NCBI GenBank assembly: GCA_017462385.1
Contig: JAFTRE010000030.1
Coordinates: 43,917-107,916 of the forward strand
Direction of reading: 5' to 3'
DNA from: Clostridia bacterium
GTDB lineage: Bacteria; Bacillota; Clostridia; Oscillospirales; CAG-272
DNA: 64,000 nt
Shown: positions 59,042 through 64,000 of the stretch, piece after piece
How the letters are laid out: every line of letters starts with the position of its first letter
Numbering within the stretch: the stretch's first letter is position 1
Position numbers and translations under genes: made by a program
The notes under the pieces: model-generated
What the model saw: only the letters and a program-made list of their open reading frames with translations
Told to the model about the DNA's origin: nothing
The model's database searches: none

Positions 59042-60181
59042 ATGATAATAAAAAACAATCTTCAGTCTTTCATACAAACTAACATGCCTATTGTACTTAA
59101 TACGCTCCGCGAGCTTTGTGCCATCCCCGCACCGTCTCATTTTGAGAGGGAGCGCGCGGAATACTGCAAGTCTTGGTTGGAGTCTGCGGGCGCGCAGGGC
59201 GTGTACATCGACGAAGCGCTCAATGTGGTGTATCCTATAAACTGCGAGGAAAGTGACAGCATAACCGTTTTCGTTGCGCACACAGATACCGTTTTCCCTG
59301 ATACCGAACCAATGCCGTATTTCGACGACGGAGAAAAGATACATTGCCCCGGCGTCGGTGATGACACGGCAAGCGTTTGCGTGCTTTTGACATTGGCTAA
59401 ATACTTTACCGAGAATAAACTGACACCGCCGCGCGGCATCATGTTCGTATGCAATTCCGGAGAGGAGGGCTTAGGCAATCTCAAGGGAACACGCAAAATT
59501 TTTGAGGACTATGAGGGCCGTATCGCGCAGTTCATTTCGCTTGACAGCAACCTGACCGTTATAAACGATTCTTGCGCGGGCTCGCATCGTTACGAGGTCG
59601 AGGTACTGACCGACGGCGGACATTCTTATCAGAATTTCGGCAATGCAAATGCCATTTGCGAGCTTTCGAAGATAGTCGCCGCCATATACGGCATCGAGGT
59701 GCCGCAAAAAGAGGGAAGTCGAACTACTTATAATGTCGGCAGTATTTTGGGCGGAACTTCGGTAAACACTATTGCCCAAAGTGCCAAAATGCTGTGCGAA
59801 TATCGCTCGAACGACCGCGAATGTCTTGCCTTTATGCAAAATAAATTTGAAGCTATTTTTGAGGGCGCGAGATCTGAGCGTGTGCGCGTGAATGTCAATA
59901 AAATCGGCGATCGCCCTTGCAGTAATATAGATGATGCCAAACTCGAGAAGCTTCGGTGCGCGGTCAAGCCAATAATAGAGGACGTGATAAAAGCCCCCGT
60001 TGCATTCAAGGTTGCGTCGACCGACTGCAATATCCCGCTTTCACTCGGTATTCCCGCACTGTGTATTGGTGTTTATACGGGGGACGGAATGCACACCCGC
60101 GAGGAGTGGATGGACAAGGCATCGCTCATACCGGGACTTGAAATTGCCGTCAGGGTGGCAACAACGCTTACCGAGGTATAA
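59042..60181 (+). CDS. M20 family metallopeptidase
   Basis: 379 residues. Two-zinc aminoacyl peptidase fold: FVAHTDTVFPD near residue 80 (His-x-Asp), GVGDDTASVCVLLTLA near 109 with the bridging Asp, CNSGEEGLGNLKG near 141 with the catalytic Glu pair, and a dimerisation domain around residues 190-290 (HRYEVEVLTDGGHS). Relatives are tripeptidases and carboxypeptidases. ATG 59042 has AGGAG at correct spacing. No own promoter is seen, so it may depend on read-through from the repeat region. Confidence 0.9.
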   Translation: MIIKNNLQSFIQTNMPIVLNTLRELCAIPAPSHFERERAEYCKSWLESAGAQGVYIDEALNVVYPINCEESDSITVFVAHTDTVFPDTEPMPYFDDGEKIHCPGVGDDTASVCVLLTLAKYFTENKLTPPRGIMFVCNSGEEGLGNLKGTRKIFEDYEGRIAQFISLDSNLTVINDSCAGSHRYEVEVLTDGGHSYQNFGNANAICELSKIVAAIYGIEVPQKEGSRTTYNVGSILGGTSVNTIAQSAKMLCEYRSNDRECLAFMQNKFEAIFEGARSERVRVNVNKIGDRPCSNIDDAKLEKLRCAVKPIIEDVIKAPVAFKVASTDCNIPLSLGIPALCIGVYTGDGMHTREEWMDKASLIPGLEIAVRVATTLTEV

Positions 60182-60182
60182 A

Positions 60183-60824
60183 ATGACAACATTAATTCTT
60201 ATTCGTCACGGCGAAAGTGAAGCCAATAATATGGGAATATACGCGGGTCATCTTGATGTGGACCTGCATCCAAACGGACTTGCACAAGCAAAGCTGACGG
60301 CGCAAAGGATAGTCAGCGAATATACAGTGGACAAGGTGTATTCCAGCGATCTTCGCCGTGCGTTCAAAACAGCACAATGTGTCGCCGATCTGATAGGCGT
60401 GGAGGTCATCCCCGAGCGTGACCTGCGTGAGAACCGGGCAGGCGAATGGGAGGGCGTCAGATTTGACGAGCTGGAAAAACGCTTTCCCGAGGATCACTAT
60501 ATGTGGATACATGACATTGGAAATCACCGTTGTACCGGCGGCGAGAGCTCTCGCGAGCTCGGCGCACGCGTTACGGCGGCACTTGAGCGCATAGCGCGCG
60601 AGAATGACGGCAAGACCGTCGTCATCGGAACGCATGCCACACCTATACGCGCTGCACAGTGCCTGCTCTCGGGACGACCTATAGAAGACATGAAAGATAT
60701 TCCGTGGGTGACGAATGCGTCATTTTCGGAGTACAGATATGATGCGGGCAAATGGAGCATAGTCAGGGTAGGGGAGGACGCTCACCTTACCGAGCTTAGA
60801 TCAAAATTGCCGCCCAATGCATAA
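60183..60824 (+). CDS. histidine phosphatase family protein (phosphoglycerate mutase-like)
   Basis: 213 residues. The catalytic LIRHGESEANN gives phosphohistidine near residue 10; SSDLRRAFKTAQ near 55, ENRAGEWEGV near 84 with the acid Glu, and IGTHATPIRA near 148 with the second His. Acts on small phosphorylated metabolites; substrate unknown. The long upstream frame (to 60000) is a shadow of the peptidase gene. Start ATG 60183 overlaps nothing and has GAGG before it. The terminator stem includes the last codons. Confidence 0.88.
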   Translation: MTTLILIRHGESEANNMGIYAGHLDVDLHPNGLAQAKLTAQRIVSEYTVDKVYSSDLRRAFKTAQCVADLIGVEVIPERDLRENRAGEWEGVRFDELEKRFPEDHYMWIHDIGNHRCTGGESSRELGARVTAALERIARENDGKTVVIGTHATPIRAAQCLLSGRPIEDMKDIPWVTNASFSEYRYDAGKWSIVRVGEDAHLTELRSKLPPNA

Positions 60825-60860
60825 CAAAAAGCCCCCGCGGGGGCTTTTTGTTATGCATTG
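60815..60860. terminator. 46-base perfect palindromic terminator overlapping the stop codon
   Basis: CAATGCATAACAAAAAGCCC continues to CC, then GC centre, and the exact mirror image to 60860. The TAA stop lies inside the 5' arm, and a T-run is in the 3' arm. Confidence 0.9.
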
Positions 60861-60923
60861 GATCAAGTAAGCAGACGTAAAAAAGAAAAAATAAGAGAAA
60901 TCTCCCGAATATCGCAAAACCTC

Positions 60924-60952
60924 TTGCAAAAAAAAGGATTTTGTTATATAAT
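60924..60952 (+). promoter_or_regulatory. sigma-A promoter of guaB
   Basis: TTGCAA at 60924-60929, 17-nt spacer, TATAAT at 60947-60952. No guanine riboswitch-like leader is visible in the 37 bases before the start. Confidence 0.78.
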
Positions 60953-60988
60953 AATATAAATATTATTATCTTTACTACGGAGGCTAAA

Positions 60989-62497
60989 ATGGCTTTTTAT
61001 TACAATGAACCATCGCATACCTTCAGCGAATATCTGCTTATTCCGGGATATACATCCGAGGAGTGCATCCCGTCCAACGTTTCTTTGCGTACACCGCTTT
61101 GCAAGTACAGAAAGGGTGAGGAAGAATCTCCCATCAGCTTGAATATTCCCATGGTGTCTGCTATCATGCAATCGGTTTCCGATGATAAGCTGGCTGTGGC
61201 GCTGGCGCGCGAGGGCGGATTGTCTTTTATTTACGGCTCTCAGTCTATAGAGGCTGAAGCGGCTATGGTTGCTCGCGTCAAGGCTTATAAGGCGGGTTTT
61301 GTCGTCAGCGATTCCAACCTGCGTCCCGATGACACTTTGGCAGACGTGCTCGCCATCGTCGAGCGCAACGGTCACAATACTGTCGCCATTACCGATGACG
61401 GCACAGCAAACGGTGTGCTTCTCGGTATTGTTACCGGCCGTGACTACCGCGTATCTCGTATGCCCACCGATATGAAGGTGTCCGAGTTTATGACGCCCCT
61501 TGAGAAGCTGATCATCGCTCCCGAGACCACAACTCTTAAGGAAGCTAACGATATTATTTGGGATCATAAGCTCAATCAGCTGCCTATAGTTGATGATAAC
61601 GGCAGACTTATGTACCTTGTTTTCCGCAAGGATTACGCTCAGCACAAGGGCAACCCACAGGAAATGCTTGATAACAAAAAGCGTTATATGGTTGGCGCGG
61701 GCATCAACTCCCGCGACTATGCAGAGCGTGTTCCTGCGTTGGTCGAGGCAGGCGCCGATGTGCTGTGTATCGACTCTTCCGAGGGCTATACCTGCTGGCA
61801 GGCAAAGACCATTGCATGGATACGCGAGCATTACGGCGACAGTGTAAAAATAGGTGCGGGTAATGTTGTTGATCGCGACGGTTTTCTGTTTTTGGTCAAG
61901 GCGGGTGCTGACTTTGTTAAGGTTGGTATCGGTGGCGGCTCTATTTGTATCACCCGAGAGACTAAGGGTATCGGTCGCGGACAAGCTACCGCGCTTATCG
62001 ATGTCGCAGCGGCTCGTGATGAGTATTATAAAGAGACCGGTATTTATGTTCCGATCTGCTCCGACGGTGGTATCGTCCACGATTACCACATGACGCTCGC
62101 GCTTGCAATGGGCGCAGACTTTATGATGCTGGGACGTTACTTTGCCCGTTTCGATGAGTCGCCCACAAACAAGGTAATGGTCAACGGCGCTTACATGAAG
62201 GAGTACTGGGGTGAGGGTTCTAACCGCGCTCGCAACTGGCAGCGCTATGACCTCGGCGGTTCCTCTAAGTTCAGCTTTGAGGAAGGCGTTGATTCTTACG
62301 TCACATATGCGGGTCCTCTGCATGATAACGTGGAGGCGTCACTGTACAAAGTCAAATCCACCATGTGCAACTGCGGCGTGACCACCATTCCCGATCTGCA
62401 AAAGAACGCGCGCCTGACACTGGTGTCCGCTACCAGCATCGTCGAGGGCGGATATCACGACGTTGTTCTTAAGTCGACAAGCACAAATATGAGATAA
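60989..62497 (+). CDS. guaB: IMP dehydrogenase
   Basis: 502 residues. Oxidises IMP to XMP with NAD, first step to GMP. TIM barrel with a pair of CBS domains inserted at about residues 100-220 ([40 protein letters not shown]). The catalytic loop reads [19 protein letters not shown], with the catalytic Cys; canonical enzymes have GPGSICTTR, so the loop is slightly divergent. The flap region is [16 protein letters not shown]. The start is ATG 60989 (CGGAGG), the longer frame running through the promoter. Confidence 0.93.
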   Translation: MAFYYNEPSHTFSEYLLIPGYTSEECIPSNVSLRTPLCKYRKGEEESPISLNIPMVSAIMQSVSDDKLAVALAREGGLSFIYGSQSIEAEAAMVARVKAYKAGFVVSDSNLRPDDTLADVLAIVERNGHNTVAITDDGTANGVLLGIVTGRDYRVSRMPTDMKVSEFMTPLEKLIIAPETTTLKEANDIIWDHKLNQLPIVDDNGRLMYLVFRKDYAQHKGNPQEMLDNKKRYMVGAGINSRDYAERVPALVEAGADVLCIDSSEGYTCWQAKTIAWIREHYGDSVKIGAGNVVDRDGFLFLVKAGADFVKVGIGGGSICITRETKGIGRGQATALIDVAAARDEYYKETGIYVPICSDGGIVHDYHMTLALAMGADFMMLGRYFARFDESPTNKVMVNGAYMKEYWGEGSNRARNWQRYDLGGSSKFSFEEGVDSYVTYAGPLHDNVEASLYKVKSTMCNCGVTTIPDLQKNARLTLVSATSIVEGGYHDVVLKSTSTNMR

Positions 62498-62527
62498 ATC
62501 TATCATTATATATAATAGGGGTATATT

Positions 62528-63679
62528 ATGGCAAACACCAAATGGGTTGCCGGTTGGGGTGCGTCCATATCTGTTGTGGCGCAGAACCATGCCGACTATA
62601 TTAAGGATCAGACTTTCCGTTATGTTATTTTCCCCACTATGGATGGCGAGGCACTTCGCCTGCATCTGTCCAATCAGTACGGCACTGAGCCTGTAACTGT
62701 TGATAAAATGTATGTTGCCCGCCGCACAAAAGGCGAGTACGTCGATACCGCCACCAATGTCCGCGTGACCTTCGGCGGCTGTGACAGCGTTACTATCCCT
62801 GCGGGCGAGGCTGTGGTCAGTGATGCTGTCGGATATTCCGTTAAAGCGGGCGAGGAGTTTGCGGTCAGTATGTACTTCGCCGGATTGACACAGCTCGTCA
62901 CGGGTCACTCCAATAACGGTTACTACATAAAGAAATATTACGGCAAGGGTGATTGGGCGGCTGACGAGTGTGTCCCGCTTGAGGAGTACGGCGAGAACGG
63001 TCCCTATATTCTGCTCAATACCATCGATTTTCTGACAAGTGATGATTGCAGTGCCATTATAGCGTTTGGCGACTCCATTACCGCTCAGCCATGGCCGGAT
63101 TGTTTGGCGCACCGTATTTTTGATAACGGTATACGCAACCGCGCTGTTATCCGTAAGGGTATCGGTGGCAGCAGAATTCTGCGCGACTATCGGTTCCGTA
63201 TTAAAAAGCATTGGGGCGAGAGGGGTATCAACAGATTTGAGCGTGATATTTGTCAGGCGGGCGTTGACCGTGTCTTTGTACTTCACGGGATCAATGACCT
63301 GATACATCCGGGCGTGAATAATCGTCTGTGCCCTATGACCGAGTTGCCTGATTCTGCCGAAATGATAGAGCAGGGCTACAAGAAATATATCGAGATCGCG
63401 CGTAAGCACGGTAAGAAGATATATCTTGCCACAATTTTGCCGTGCCCTCGTTGCATGAACGACGATGGTGCTCGCGAAAAGACTCGTTGCGAGGTCAACG
63501 AGTGGATACGCACTACCGATCTTATCGACGGCGTTATTGATTTCGAGAAGGCTGTATGGGACGAGAACGACCACAAGCAGATTAAAGCCGAATATGATAG
63601 CGGCGATCATCTGCATCCAAGCTTTGCGGGCGCGGAATGCATGGCAAATTCTATCCCGATGGAATACATTACCGACTAA
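62528..63679 (+). CDS. SGNH/GDSL hydrolase (carbohydrate esterase-like)
   Basis: 383 residues, no signal peptide. A beta-sandwich N-terminal part (about 20-160, with LHLSNQYGTEPVTVDKMYVA) precedes the SGNH esterase domain: IIAFGDSITAQPWPD near residue 177 (Ser), RKGIGGSRIL near 210 (Gly), VFVLHGINDLIHPG near 247 (Asn) and SGDHLHPSFAGAE near 357 (Asp, His). This two-domain layout is that of cytoplasmic or secreted sugar O-deacetylases. AGGGG ribosome site, 30 bases after guaB, so possibly cotranscribed. Confidence 0.88.
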   Translation: MANTKWVAGWGASISVVAQNHADYIKDQTFRYVIFPTMDGEALRLHLSNQYGTEPVTVDKMYVARRTKGEYVDTATNVRVTFGGCDSVTIPAGEAVVSDAVGYSVKAGEEFAVSMYFAGLTQLVTGHSNNGYYIKKYYGKGDWAADECVPLEEYGENGPYILLNTIDFLTSDDCSAIIAFGDSITAQPWPDCLAHRIFDNGIRNRAVIRKGIGGSRILRDYRFRIKKHWGERGINRFERDICQAGVDRVFVLHGINDLIHPGVNNRLCPMTELPDSAEMIEQGYKKYIEIARKHGKKIYLATILPCPRCMNDDGAREKTRCEVNEWIRTTDLIDGVIDFEKAVWDENDHKQIKAEYDSGDHLHPSFAGAECMANSIPMEYITD

Positions 63680-63688
63680 ATATGAAAG

Positions 63689-63722
63689 ATCCTCCCCGAT
63701 ATGTCGGGGAGGATAAATTTTT
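63689..63722 (+). terminator. intrinsic terminator after the SGNH gene
   Basis: ATCCTCCCCGA, loop TATG, TCGGGGAGGAT, then AAATTTTTTT. Confidence 0.88.
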
Positions 63723-63745
63723 TTAAACTTTTTTGAAAAAAGGGG

Positions 63746-63774
63746 TTGACAAACTCGTGATAAAGTGGTATTAT
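63746..63774 (+). promoter_or_regulatory. rRNA-operon-like promoter P1
   Basis: TTGACA at 63746-63751, 17-nt spacer, TATTAT at 63769-63774, followed by AACAGGGCTGTCC. Confidence 0.78.
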
Positions 63775-63881
63775 AACAGGGCTGTCCAAAAGACGGCTTT
63801 AAGATAGTCTTTACACTTGTCAAAGGGAAGAAAAAAGTATAAAAAGTTTGAAAAAAAACTTAAAAAACTTTAAAAAACCTC

Positions 63882-63910
63882 TTGACAAAGTGAAAGACAA
63901 GTGGTATAAT
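63882..63910 (+). promoter_or_regulatory. rRNA-operon-like promoter P2
   Basis: TTGACA at 63882-63887, 17-nt spacer, TATAAT at 63905-63910, perfect consensus, followed by ATACAGGCTGTCCACG. Confidence 0.85.
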
Positions 63911-64000
63911 ATACAGGCTGTCCACGAGAGGGGCGGCGGGAGAGCGAACGGCTCTGCCCTTTGATCCTTGAAAATTGAACAACACATCATGTAGAAATAC
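63911..64000 (+). ncRNA. probable rRNA operon leader, 16S gene beyond the window
   Basis: Contains a hairpin AGAGC/GCTCT near 63942-63956 and then TTTGATCCTTGAAAATTGAA, the kind of sequence seen just before 16S rRNA in Clostridia. No 16S sequence is inside the window, so the call rests on the promoters and leader. Confidence 0.6.

Noticed and set aside
58111-59058. Open frames crossing the tRNA-linked repeats
   Set aside because: They run through tRNA genes and terminators, and the repeat copies contain frame-breaking differences.
60000-60182. 61-codon N-terminal extension of the histidine phosphatase
   Set aside because: It lies in another frame of the peptidase gene; the catalytic motif begins right after ATG 60183.
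60953-60988. Guanine riboswitch before guaB
   Set aside because: Too little sequence between promoter and start for the conserved aptamer.
60944-63823. Two long minus-strand frames opposite guaB and the SGNH gene
   Set aside because: Both are shadows of well-supported plus-strand genes and cross promoters and terminators.

Overview
The window looks like chromosome of an anaerobic, Gram-positive gut-type Clostridia, probably Oscillospirales or a relative. The grounds are strong sigma-A promoters with 17-nt spacers, AGGAGG ribosome sites, lipoproteins, a dihydroorotate dehydrogenase of the PyrK/PyrD type, and the clostridial order nusB - M22 - xseA - xseB - ispA - tlyA - nadK - argR - recN. 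Base composition looks roughly balanced and G+C-moderate by eye. No phage, transposase, integrase or CRISPR was seen.

Layout. 1-3666: end of a polysaccharide locus (Wzy-like polymerase, then CpsB, CpsC and CpsD). 3721-8989: CocE-type hydrolase, Gfo/Idh dehydrogenase, a non-coding repeat block, a sugar isomerase-like barrel and a phosphoesterase. 9003-17405: glmM, DUF1846, an OmpR/histidine kinase pair, an ECF sigma factor with a membrane partner, and an FAD oxidoreductase. 17692-26788: a secreted GLUG protein with a 33-residue ORF, a PHP protein, a VTC/DUF4956/carbohydrate-binding lipoprotein operon, a SecB-like protein and a sugar kinase. 26950-29148: GDPD and a lipoprotein, both leftward. 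29318-37957: pyrimidine operon pyrC-carB-pyrK-pyrD-pyrF-pyrE-pyrB, without carA. 37984-42913: MATE transporter, zinc-ribbon membrane protein, Ca/Na antiporter, then a leftward DUF4358/SGNH/membrane trio. 43249-53868: nusB to recN, then ybaK, argS and yebC. 53999-58024: flippase, MFS, GNAT and a pentapeptide-type HTH regulator. 58141-59015: three tRNA genes interleaved with a 110-bp repeat. 59042-63679: M20 peptidase, histidine phosphatase, guaB and an SGNH hydrolase. 63746-64000: twin promoters and leader that look like the front of an rRNA operon.

The most unusual structures are non-coding. At 6698-6912 there is an array of tiny, mutually different hairpins separated by a constant 7-nt spacer that flips orientation midway. 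At 58141-59015 a 110-bp repeat sits directly behind two different tRNA terminators, each time next to an extra copy of that terminator's 3' half. A promoter, hairpin, gene arrangement recurs at least five times. Among proteins, aspartate carbamoyltransferase carries a PyrI-like zinc tail, and an HTH regulator carries 18 consecutive glycines spaced exactly five residues apart.
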